The notes under the pieces: model-generated
The model's input: the letters and a program-made list of their open reading frames with translations, nothing else
The model's database searches: none
What the model was told of the DNA's origin: nothing
Translations under genes and position numbers: made by a program
Shown here: positions 1 through 7,486 of the stretch, one piece after another
How the letters are laid out: each line of letters begins with the position of its first letter
How positions within the stretch are numbered: the first letter of the stretch is position 1
Assembly: GCF_024398015.1 (NCBI RefSeq)
Contig: NZ_CP073747.1
Coordinates: 1,374,501-1,438,500 of the forward strand
Length of the DNA stretch: 64,000 nucleotides
Source of the DNA: Kordiimonas sp. SCSIO 12610
GTDB taxonomy: Bacteria > Pseudomonadota > Alphaproteobacteria > Sphingomonadales > Kordiimonadaceae
Reading direction: 5' to 3'

Positions 1-1
1 T

Positions 2-1033
2 GGTAAAAAAGTTGAAGCGCGTAGCGTTTTTACTGAGCAGATTAAACGCTTCAAGGGGGCACCAATTCTGGTGCAGGCGAGCGCGAGGATTATGCAGGGC
101 AAGGCGCCTTTGCAAAACCCAGCGACGCCAAATGGTGCAATGGGCATTGTTTTCACGAGACTTGCCAGGGAGTTCACGCAGGCACAATCGCGCCGCGCCG
201 CGATTATATATCTGCGCTTGGCGTCATACATGACCCCTGATGTTCCTGTATTATATTTTACCTTGGGTGAACTGTTTGAACAGCTTCAAAATCCATTAAG
301 CGCCGCAGAGATTTATGCCTCCATTTCTGGCGGAAGAGGGTTCTCGCTCGCCGCAAAAAACCGAAGGGCGACCGCTCTTGATCGGGGCGGCGAAACCACG
401 CAGGCGGTTGCGCTCATTAATGATTTATTGGAAGAGCAGCCAAATAATCGTCAATTGAAGATGCAGCTCGGTGATATTGCAAGGCGTAATAGCGATTTTG
501 CCTTGGCAGTTCAGCATTACAGCGAAGTTATCGACCGCATTAGAAAACCGAGCCGGAATGACTGGGTTTTATATTTGGCACGTGCCATTAGTTATCAAAA
601 CCTCGGCGACTGGGAACGCGCTGAAGCTGATATGAAATTTGCACTGACGCTTGATCCCAATCAACCTGATCTGCTGAATAATCTGGGGTATTCATGGATT
701 GAACGCGGTGAAAATATTACCGAAGCAAAGGCTATGATTGAAAAGGCGGTTCTAGCACGCCCGAATGATGGTCAAATTACGGATAGCCTTGGATGGGTTC
801 ATTACCTGACGGGCGATTATGAAAGAGCGGTATCCGAGTTGGAAAAAGCTGTGAAGCTTGCCCCAACCGATTCCACAATCAGCGAGCATCTTGGCGACGC
901 CTATTGGCGTGTTGGCAGGCGCGTTGAGGCCCGCTTTCAGTGGCGCCATGCGCTTGATAATGGTCCGGACGCTGACAAGCAGCATGTGATTGAAGATAAG
1001 TTGGCATTTGGCCTCGCTTCCGGCCAGTTATAA
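2..1033 (+). CDS. TPR-repeat protein, 5' end outside the window
   Basis: The frame is open from base 2, so the start lies upstream; the internal GTG at 71 is unlikely to be the real start. The visible 343 or so residues are a run of tetratricopeptide repeats, with characteristic helices such as NNLGYSWIERG, TDSLGWVHYLTGDYERA and ISEHLGDAYWRVGR. TPR solenoids mediate protein-protein contacts; N-terminal signals or anchors cannot be seen here. It ends 20 bases before ispE in the same direction, so the two are probably cotranscribed. The repeat family is clear; the cellular partner is unknown. Confidence 0.85.
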   Translation, partial: GKKVEARSVFTEQIKRFKGAPILVQASARIMQGKAPLQNPATPNGAMGIVFTRLAREFTQAQSRRAAIIYLRLASYMTPDVPVLYFTLGELFEQLQNPLSAAEIYASISGGRGFSLAAKNRRATALDRGGETTQAVALINDLLEEQPNNRQLKMQLGDIARRNSDFALAVQHYSEVIDRIRKPSRNDWVLYLARAISYQNLGDWERAEADMKFALTLDPNQPDLLNNLGYSWIERGENITEAKAMIEKAVLARPNDGQITDSLGWVHYLTGDYERAVSELEKAVKLAPTDSTISEHLGDAYWRVGRRVEARFQWRHALDNGPDADKQHVIEDKLAFGLASGQL

Positions 1034-1053
1034 TATCGGATTGAATTTAGGCC

Positions 1054-1929
1054 ATGGCTGATGTTGGTTCATTGCAAATTATGGCACCAGCCAAAATCAA
1101 CCTCTTTCTGCATGTGGTGGGGAAGCGGTCTGATGGCTATCATTTGCTGCAAAGTATTTTTGCCTTTACAGAAAATGGTGACAAGCTAACGCTTAGCCCC
1201 TCAAACACATTCGAATTTAAGGTTGAGGGACCGTTTGCTGGCGAATTGGATGGGCAGGGCGATGCCACCAATCTGGTCGAAGAGGCTGCGCGGGTATTTG
1301 CAAGTGCCTCTGATCAGGAGTTGGATGTTTCGATTACGCTTGAGAAGAATTTGCCAATTGCTTCGGGGATCGGCGGTGGTTCTGCTGATGCCGCTGCAAC
1401 GCTTAGGCTTTTAAATCGTTATTGGGGATTGGACTGGGAACTGGCGAAGCTTGAGGAAATAGCGATCAAGCTTGGGGCGGATGTGCCAGCGTGCCTTTAT
1501 GGTAAGCCAATATTAGTGCAGGGCATTGGCGAAGATATTTCCTTAGATATCGTCTATGAGGGGCCAGAATATATAACGCTGGTTAATCCGTTGGTTTCAG
1601 TATCAACCCCTCAAGTATTCAAAACCTTTGCAGCCACGTCCGAGTTTGCGGAAACATGTGAAGCTGATGAATTGAAATCGGTTACCACGAGTTTGCTGCA
1701 CGAAACCCACAATGGACTGGAAGAGAGCGCCAAAGCCATTTGCCCAGAAATCAATCTGGTTCTTGATTGTTTGGGCGCTCAGGAGGGTGCTAAAATTGTC
1801 AGAATGGCAGGAAGTGGTGCGACCTGTTTTGCCTTGTTTGAAAGCAGGGCTGCTTCGCTAAAAGCTATAAGGGCGATTAAGTCAGAATATCCAAATTGGT
1901 GGGTTATGGCTGACAAATTACAAAACTGA
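1054..1929 (+). CDS. ispE: 4-diphosphocytidyl-2-C-methyl-D-erythritol kinase
   Basis: GHMP-family kinase that phosphorylates CDP-methylerythritol at the 2-hydroxyl in the MEP pathway to isoprenoids, in the cytoplasm. The N-terminal APAKINLFLHVVGKRSDGYH block carries the substrate-binding Lys and the Asp-Gly-Tyr-His typical of IspE. The ATP-binding loop is LPIASGIGGGSADAAATL (about residues 103-120), and the C-terminal GHMP motif is RMAGSGATCFALF. Its 291 residues are normal for the family. ATG at 1054 gives a natural N-terminus. It follows the TPR gene closely and converges on the epimerase 16 bases downstream. Confidence 0.96.
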   Translation: MADVGSLQIMAPAKINLFLHVVGKRSDGYHLLQSIFAFTENGDKLTLSPSNTFEFKVEGPFAGELDGQGDATNLVEEAARVFASASDQELDVSITLEKNLPIASGIGGGSADAAATLRLLNRYWGLDWELAKLEEIAIKLGADVPACLYGKPILVQGIGEDISLDIVYEGPEYITLVNPLVSVSTPQVFKTFAATSEFAETCEADELKSVTTSLLHETHNGLEESAKAICPEINLVLDCLGAQEGAKIVRMAGSGATCFALFESRAASLKAIRAIKSEYPNWWVMADKLQN

Positions 1930-1945
1930 CCTGTTCTATCAGGCT

Positions 1946-2944
1946 TCAAGAAATCTTGTGATACGTTTTGAACCATTCAACAAAGCTGTTCAAACCATCC
2001 TGCAATTGTGTTTTCGGGGTAAAGCCAGTAAGGGCGTGGATGGCGTCTATGTTAGCGGTCGTTTCTTTAAGGTCGCCGTCCTGTAGGTCTTCAAATACCT
2101 TGATGGCTTTCTTACCAATGGCATTTTCAAGACAGGAAATAAATTTCATCAAGTTTTCTGGCTGGTTATTGCCAATATTATATATTCGGTGAGGGCTAGG
2201 GGAGCCTTCGTAGTTGTTGACGCCTCCTTTCGATGGTGGTGTTTTTACAAGCCCAGTGATCCCGTCAACAATATCATCAATAAAGGTGAAATCGCGCGCC
2301 ATATCTCCGTGATTAAAGACCTTTATTGGCCTTTCGTTGATAATGGCATCTGTGAACAGCCAAGGCGCCATATCAGGGCGCCCCCATGGGCCATATACTG
2401 TGAACAGTCGCAGGCCCGTTTGAGGGATGCCGTATAGATGTGCGTAGCTTTGGCTCATAAGCTCATTCGAGCGTTTGGTGGCTGCGTACAATGATACCGG
2501 TAGGTTAACTGGGTCAGTTTCCGCAAAGGGTTGTTTTGTGTTGGCGCCGTATACGCTACTGGAACTTGCGTAGATAAGGTGTTCAAAACTATCAAGCGAG
2601 CGCGCCAGTTCCAATATATTTGCGTGGCCTATCAGGTTTGAATTTATATAGACGTCAGGGTTTTTGAGCGAATAGCGAACCCCTGCTTGTGCCCCGAGGT
2701 GAATGATCTTTTGTATTTTTTTATTTTGCGTTTGTGCAAACAAGGCTGCTTTGTCGGCGAAATCGGTATGGAAGAAATTGAAATTCTTATGATGTTTTAG
2801 GTTGGAAAGCCGCGCCTGTTTTAGATCCACACTGTAATAATCATTTAAATTATCAATGCCAATAACGTCATAACCATGGGTGCAATACTGTTGCGCAATA
2901 TGGGAACCAATGAAACCGGCAGCACCTGTTATAAGAATTGTCAT
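1946..2944 (-). CDS. UDP-glucuronate 4-epimerase-like NAD-dependent epimerase
   Basis: Extended short-chain dehydrogenase that interconverts nucleotide sugars, most likely UDP-glucuronate and UDP-galacturonate for surface polysaccharide. The NAD motif GAAGFIGS is at residues 7-14, the catalytic Tyr-Lys sits in SLYAATKRSNEL, and TVYGPWGRPDMAPW is the signature of the GAE/LpsL/WbpP-like branch rather than GalE. Length (332) matches. It stands alone, convergent with ispE, with no other sugar genes nearby, so the exact sugar is inferred from the family motif only. The AT-rich stretch upstream (2945-3190) probably holds its promoter. Confidence 0.88.
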   Translation of the reverse strand: MTILITGAAGFIGSHIAQQYCTHGYDVIGIDNLNDYYSVDLKQARLSNLKHHKNFNFFHTDFADKAALFAQTQNKKIQKIIHLGAQAGVRYSLKNPDVYINSNLIGHANILELARSLDSFEHLIYASSSSVYGANTKQPFAETDPVNLPVSLYAATKRSNELMSQSYAHLYGIPQTGLRLFTVYGPWGRPDMAPWLFTDAIINERPIKVFNHGDMARDFTFIDDIVDGITGLVKTPPSKGGVNNYEGSPSPHRIYNIGNNQPENLMKFISCLENAIGKKAIKVFEDLQDGDLKETTANIDAIHALTGFTPKTQLQDGLNSFVEWFKTYHKIS

Positions 2945-3193
2945 GAAAGCCTCCGGTAAGCTGCTGCTGTCGATTTGATTGATCTTTGGTTGGATAATAT
3001 CATTTGATCACTTTATCATATCGAATCTTAATATAGCCTAACCTACATTTTTATCTTTTAAGTTAAAGAAAACAGTAATTTAGGATGAGTGATAAGCCCT
3101 TAATAATAAAGCGCAATCATAAAAATGTAATTTTTTTGAAGAAAGCTCTTTACAGGCTGCATAGCTTTTAATAAAAACGCGCCACACGCCTGC

Positions 3194-3268
3194 TGGGGCG
3201 TCGCCAAGTGGTAAGGCACCGGTTTTTGGTATCGGCATCCGCAGGTTCGAATCCTGCCGCCCCAGCCA
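3194..3268 (+). tRNA. tRNA-Gln (anticodon TTG)
   Basis: A complete cloverleaf can be drawn. Acceptor TGGGGCG (3194-3200) pairs with CGCCCCA (3258-3264), and the D arm is GCC/GGC. The anticodon stem CCGGT/ATCGG has loop TTTTGGT, giving anticodon TTG, and the T arm GCAGG/CCTGC has loop TTCGAAT. The discriminator base is G and CCA is encoded at 3266-3268. It reads CAA glutamine codons. It sits alone between the epimerase promoter region and the MarR gene. Confidence 0.96.
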
Positions 3269-3394
3269 TCATTTCCTTTGAAATTGATATATACGTAATT
3301 GACTTCACGTTGATGCCGTCCGTTTGATCGTGGTCGATGCTACAGCTTTGTTTTCGGCGCCAAAAGCTTTGAATTTCTTTACGTAAATTTGAAC

Positions 3395-3958
3395 TTATGT
3401 GCCTATGTTTTCATCGTGATAAGCACAGATAAGATTTAGGTTTTCTGCACAGAGTGTTTCGTTGGTTAAGCCACATACACCGCCATTTTTACCTGGATTG
3501 AAATGTCGGCATGACGTGCAGGTTCCAAAGCTTCTATTCTTATTCATTTTCTGGAATTGTCGTAAGACGGATTGTAAGCCATACAGTGTCTGTGTGTGTT
3601 CCTCAGGCGCCATTTTACTGCCGACAGCTGACCATACGGCGCGTTGTTTTTCGTAGATCGAAAGTCCCTTCTGGGTCAGGCAAAGATGGGACTTTCGTTT
3701 ATCATGTGGGTCAGCACGTTTTTCCAGATACCCTTTCTCTTGCAGTTTATCGACTGATTTGGAAACGGTCCCCTTCGTTTGGCCCAGATAATCACATAGC
3801 ATCAAGAATGTATCGCTGTAGTGATTGCAGCGGCCCAAATAACCAATGATCTGAATATGGATATGTTGAAGGTTATGATCATTAGCCAAAGGCTTTGCGG
3901 TCATCCTTAACCTGACAGCAAGCGCTTCGAGGTAATTGGCAAGTATTTCATCATTCAT
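3395..3958 (-). CDS. MarR-family regulator with C-terminal cysteine-rich tail
   Basis: Winged-helix repressor-type protein. The recognition region is TKGTVSKSVDKLQEKGYLEK and the wing is RADPHDKRKSHLCLTQKG, as in MarR. After the MarR fold, the last 45 or so residues add five cysteines (C147, C150, C162, C170, C178 counting from ATG 3958) in a CTSCRHF / GGVCGLTN / CAEN / ICAYH arrangement, which suggests metal binding or redox sensing. A GTG at 3967 is an alternative start; neither has a strong ribosome site. It is divergent from the membrane protein at 4080, with a perfect inverted repeat between them, so it probably controls both. The ligand is unknown. Confidence 0.85.
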   Translation of the reverse strand: MNDEILANYLEALAVRLRMTAKPLANDHNLQHIHIQIIGYLGRCNHYSDTFLMLCDYLGQTKGTVSKSVDKLQEKGYLEKRADPHDKRKSHLCLTQKGLSIYEKQRAVWSAVGSKMAPEEHTQTLYGLQSVLRQFQKMNKNRSFGTCTSCRHFNPGKNGGVCGLTNETLCAENLNLICAYHDENIGT

Positions 3959-3996
3959 ATGTTGCACTTAGATAGGCTGCGGCGATTTGTCAATAT

Positions 3997-4060
3997 GTTT
4001 CGATACAAAACTTATTGACAAGATTATATGGTATAATTATTTAGTTTTGTATCGAAACTA
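3997..4060. promoter_or_regulatory. Paired MarR-type operators and promoter
   Basis: GTTTCGATACAAAAC (3997-4011) and its exact reverse complement GTTTTGTATCGAAAC (4044-4058) form a perfect 15-base inverted repeat with centres 47 bases apart. They lie in the divergent space between the MarR gene and the 4080 gene. A TTGACA box at 4015-4020 with TATTTA at 4038-4043 (17-base spacer) would make a promoter for the rightward gene, flanked by both sites. Repression by the adjacent MarR protein is inferred. Confidence 0.75.
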
Positions 4061-4079
4061 AAAAAGAAAGATATGTGTC

Positions 4080-4478
4080 ATGAATATTCGCTTTATTACG
4101 CCCACATTGCATGGGGTTCTGGATTATGGTGCCGCTTTGGGCCTTATTGTATTTCCGTTTTTATTGTCACTTTCTAACCAATCAGAGCTTGTGCATTGGT
4201 TTTCGGTGATCGCTGGTGTTGGCTTGATTACATATAGTTTGCTGACGGATTATAAGTTCAGTGTGAAAGGCGTGTTGTCATACAAAATGCACTTAGTTCT
4301 TGATAGCCTTGCGAGCGCAGCGTTTGTCGCCTTAGCGTTTTTGCATAATGGAACCGCATTCACGTTTGGCTATTGTCTCATTATGGCTGGTGGTGTGATT
4401 GCTGTGATCGGACTGTCAGGTCGCGACGAGGATAGTTCATTTGCGGGTACAACGGTTTCTTCAAATAGCGCCACATAG
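4080..4478 (+). CDS. Small four-helix membrane protein (SPW-repeat-like)
   Basis: 132 residues with four hydrophobic segments (about 12-30, 38-56, 70-92 and 96-114) and short polar loops. The pattern TPTLHGVLDYGAAL, followed by a repeat-like second half (SYKMHLVLDSLASAAF), resembles SPW-type small membrane proteins of unknown function. The two His-x-x-x-Asp segments suggest an internal duplication. It begins just after the right-hand MarR operator, so its expression is probably set by the divergent cysteine-tailed MarR regulator. The biochemical role is unknown. Confidence 0.7.
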   Translation: MNIRFITPTLHGVLDYGAALGLIVFPFLLSLSNQSELVHWFSVIAGVGLITYSLLTDYKFSVKGVLSYKMHLVLDSLASAAFVALAFLHNGTAFTFGYCLIMAGGVIAVIGLSGRDEDSSFAGTTVSSNSAT

Positions 4479-4514
4479 TGCTGAAGCAGATACGATAAAA
4501 AGCGGCTCTAATAC

Positions 4515-4545
4515 CCATCCTGTATATTCCACATGTACAGGATGG
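4515..4545. repeat. Inverted repeat hairpin downstream of the membrane gene
   Basis: CCATCCTGTA (4515-4524) and TACAGGATGG (4536-4545) form a perfect 10-base stem around an 11-base loop. It lies 36 bases after the membrane protein stop. There is no T-run directly after it on the plus strand, so it is either a weak terminator or an mRNA-stabilising hairpin. Confidence 0.5.
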
Positions 4546-4690
4546 TATGCATCAAACCCCTATTACATTGTTTTTTATTTGGCTTTGTTGTTTTGCCTTG
4601 CTTTGCATTATGCTATTGGGAATTGAAATATAGCTTTCGCGCTGGGTTTATAATCACGTAAAGTATTGAGCAACTGATCAAAGCATAAAG

Positions 4691-5740
4691 ATGCCGAATT
4701 TCTCCAAATATTGTTGTTGCATTGTGGTATTATTCGCCACCGGCTTCGCTGCATCAGCTCAGGCAGAAGAAAATTGCTCGTTTAAATTCACAAGTGCACA
4801 AGTTGATCAGGACCTGTTCCTTGAACCATTCCCGGGGGTTAACGAAGACCGCGATTATACAATGGGTCTTTTCGTCCGGTTTAATAGCTGCCGAAAAGGA
4901 TCAAGCTGGTTCTCTGGTCACGAGGTTCAGCATCTCGTTCTCGATGCCTTATCGATAGGGGATGGTGAAACACAGTTTCGCTATAGTACTGCCTTTGAAA
5001 GTCTGACATTCACACCTGACGACTTGACTGCAGAAGACCCTATTTTTGAAGATAGGCCCTATAGTTCCATTCTACAGGTCACGAATAATTTGGTGGCTTT
5101 TAAAAATCCTGAACGATCCGCTACAGAGGTGAGCTTGTCATTGGGGTTTCTTGGGCTCCCCGTAAGTGATTGGGTGCAGTCGGGCCTGCATCAGGTATTC
5201 AGAACTGCGTTTGGTAGCGAGGAACCATTTGACCCCGAGGGATGGGATAATCAGATTTCAGATGGTGGTGAACCAACCGCCAAGCTTTCCCTGACATGGT
5301 TTCACCGTCAGAATGTGAGCGCTGATTGGGTTGATATCATATATTCAGCCGGTGCTAATCTTGGGTATCAAACGGGGGCGAATGTAGGGTTATCTGCGCG
5401 CTTTGGTAGGGTGAACAAAGCAAAACCTGTGTGGCAAACAGACCGTGCCGGTGGCTATTTAACGAAAAAAAGCCTTGAAGACGAATTTTATGCTATCGTT
5501 ACGAACAAGATTAATTTTGTTGGCTACAACGCCCTTTTACAAGGGCAGTTCAGAAGTAACCCTCACGATCTATCCAGTTCACAAATTCAAAGGTTTGTTT
5601 TTGAAAACTCTATCGGAATTGGCTGGCAAAATGACAAGAGTGACTGGTTGTTTTCCTGTACGCGGCGAACATCGGAATTTGATTTGCCAGAGCGTAGAAC
5701 ACATTTCTTCTGTGGCCTGAATTTCGCTCGCTCCCTTTAA
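4691..5740 (+). CDS. LpxR-family lipid A 3'-O-deacylase (DUF2219)
   Basis: Outer-membrane beta-barrel predicted to remove the 3'-acyloxyacyl group of lipid A. A signal peptide ends near ASAQA (residues 20-26). The family blocks are present: an Asp-rich start (DQDLFLE), NEDRDYTMGLFVRF with the conserved Thr, FTPDDL, EDRPYSSIL, the GLHQ block carrying the catalytic-type His, and EGWDNQ. The C-terminus ends in an aromatic-rich strand (FFCGLNFARSL), as outer-membrane barrels do. At 349 residues it is near family length. It stands alone, and whether it remodels this organism's own lipid A is inferred. Confidence 0.8.
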   Translation: MPNFSKYCCCIVVLFATGFAASAQAEENCSFKFTSAQVDQDLFLEPFPGVNEDRDYTMGLFVRFNSCRKGSSWFSGHEVQHLVLDALSIGDGETQFRYSTAFESLTFTPDDLTAEDPIFEDRPYSSILQVTNNLVAFKNPERSATEVSLSLGFLGLPVSDWVQSGLHQVFRTAFGSEEPFDPEGWDNQISDGGEPTAKLSLTWFHRQNVSADWVDIIYSAGANLGYQTGANVGLSARFGRVNKAKPVWQTDRAGGYLTKKSLEDEFYAIVTNKINFVGYNALLQGQFRSNPHDLSSSQIQRFVFENSIGIGWQNDKSDWLFSCTRRTSEFDLPERRTHFFCGLNFARSL

Positions 5741-5994
5741 TGCTCGTATCAGGGTAGCCTGCTTGTATGAATTTCTATTTTGGCCCTGCGGCCACGTCAA
5801 ATTCTGCTGTTGTGTGGTTGCTCTTTAAAATAGTGAAAATATGCGTTGAATCTGTTTATAGTTTATTGGCTAAATTATAGGAGCTACGTTCACTTTTGCT
5901 TACACTAACAAATTGGTTGAACATCAGCTATTGTTGAAAAAATAATACAACCCATTTTGATTGAATATAAACAAAACAGAAAAAGAACAGAGAA

Positions 5995-6648
5995 ATGGCA
6001 CAATCCGCTCTTGTCCTTGGGGGAACGGGCCTCATTGGGACCCACCTTATAAAATATTTAACAGGAAGTGATCATTGGAGTGATATCGCGGTCCTTACGC
6101 GCCGACCATTGAATGTTAAGTATGACGGCGTTACCGAAATTATTGGCGATGCTACTAATGTGTCTCGTGTGCTCGCAGATTGCAAACCCGATGTCGTTTT
6201 TTGTTGTCTTGGCACAACAAGAAAAAAAGCGGGTAGCCGTAAACGGTTTAGAGAAATTGATCATGACTATGTCGTCAAATGTGCGGAAATTTTGAAACGG
6301 CAGGGGGCTCAGCGTTTTCTGTTTGTATCCGCGTTGGGCGCAAAAGTTGGGTCTTTAAGCTATTATTCTCATGTCAAAGGCGAGACCGAGCGTGACCTCA
6401 GTGCAATCGGGTTTGAAGCACTCGATATACTGCGTCCTTCACTATTGTTAGGCGAAAGGCATGAAGCTCGCTTTGCTGAAGATATAGCTGGTACTATTAT
6501 GCCGTTTTTTAGCGGTTTGTTGGTTGGTAGCGCGCGAAAGTACAGGCCTATTGAGGCGATCCAAGTCGCTAAAGCGATGTCTGAAATTGCTTGTAGTGAT
6601 AAACTTGGTGTCACGGTCTATGAGAGTGATAAATTGGCAAGGTTTTAA
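5995..6648 (+). CDS. NAD(P)-binding Rossmann oxidoreductase (HTATIP2/TIP30-like)
   Basis: Short atypical SDR of 217 residues. The N-terminal nucleotide motif is LGGTGLIGTHL (residues 8-18), followed by LTRRPL, which may select the NADP phosphate. The block VVFCCLGTTRKKAGSRKRFR and the later YYSHVKGETERDL (Tyr and Lys spaced as in SDRs) match the bacterial TIP30-like family. LDILRPSLLLGER is also typical. Substrates for bacterial members are not established. The 254-base upstream region is AT-rich and carries no gene. Confidence 0.8.
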   Translation: MAQSALVLGGTGLIGTHLIKYLTGSDHWSDIAVLTRRPLNVKYDGVTEIIGDATNVSRVLADCKPDVVFCCLGTTRKKAGSRKRFREIDHDYVVKCAEILKRQGAQRFLFVSALGAKVGSLSYYSHVKGETERDLSAIGFEALDILRPSLLLGERHEARFAEDIAGTIMPFFSGLLVGSARKYRPIEAIQVAKAMSEIACSDKLGVTVYESDKLARF

Positions 6649-6847
6649 AGGTAATCCCTAGACGCATACAAGACTATCGAATTGCTTACACATTTATTCC
6701 GTATAGCGTTATCGGTGATTTGTATTAGCCATGTACTCAGAACGTATCGTGTAAAATCATATTCGGTGAATAATGTTAAAATATGTTTCGTTACAACAGG
6801 TTGGCTAATCTTCTTAATTGACGGTTCAAATAGTATTCCTATTTTGA

Positions 6848-7393
6848 TCAATGTTTTGATTGAAACTGTGGGTATCTAATCTGAGGCGTTGTGATAGAGA
6901 TAATTTGATCAAGCGATTTCCCATCACTGGATATGGGGAAGATACCGAGCTCTAAGTGGCGAGTATTACCGTTTGGCATCTGAAACTTGCCAGTGAGGAA
7001 TATAGCTTGTTGGAGAGAATATGTTTGAAGCAAGTATTCTTCGTACAATTTTCTAGTGGTTTTCGGGAGGGAGTATCCAAAAAGGCGACCTTTTGGATCT
7101 TCGCCCAAGAGGTTGACTACTTCGGAACCCGCTAAGCGATACTGGAACTCATGGTCAGTATCGCTTGTTCTTTCTAACACGCTGATCCAAGGTAAAAGTT
7201 TTGGAACTGCCATCGGGTTAAAACGACCGCGTTCGATGATACCACTGGGATTGCATTCAAGAAGTTTGTTCCAATAGGTATGAAATTGTATTGCAGGGTG
7301 CGTTGCCTGCAAATCATGAATGTTTAGTTTTTTCAAGCCTTCAAATATTGGCCTGTTTCCTCCCAAAGACAGGCCTGTTGTTAGCATGTTCAT
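6848..7393 (-). CDS. PAS_5-family PAS-like protein (first of three)
   Basis: Single-domain protein of 181 residues. It opens with a HPAIQFHTYWNKL helix, then RGRFNPMAVPKLLPWISVLE, FQYRLAGSEVVNLLGEDPKG and a C-terminal beta region, which is the arrangement of the PAS_5 (formerly DUF1457) family. Two in-frame ATGs (7393 and 7387) could start it. It has no output domain, so it may be a stand-alone sensor or ligand-binding module. Paralogues lie at 29206 and 61761. It sits downstream of the acyl-CoA synthetase on the same strand, but the function is unknown. Confidence 0.78.
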   Translation of the reverse strand: MNMLTTGLSLGGNRPIFEGLKKLNIHDLQATHPAIQFHTYWNKLLECNPSGIIERGRFNPMAVPKLLPWISVLERTSDTDHEFQYRLAGSEVVNLLGEDPKGRLFGYSLPKTTRKLYEEYLLQTYSLQQAIFLTGKFQMPNGNTRHLELGIFPISSDGKSLDQIISITTPQIRYPQFQSKH

Positions 7394-7486
7394 GACATTG
7401 TTTCCTTGTTGTCTGAATACTGGTTGTTCGCGTACTTTCTTGGTTAAGTGGCTAATTTCATTCAGGTTTACTAACAGGCTATTTCA

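Noticed and set aside
4441-4626. Small ORF after the membrane protein
   Set aside because: It overlaps the gene and the hairpin, and has no ribosome site or recognisable fold.
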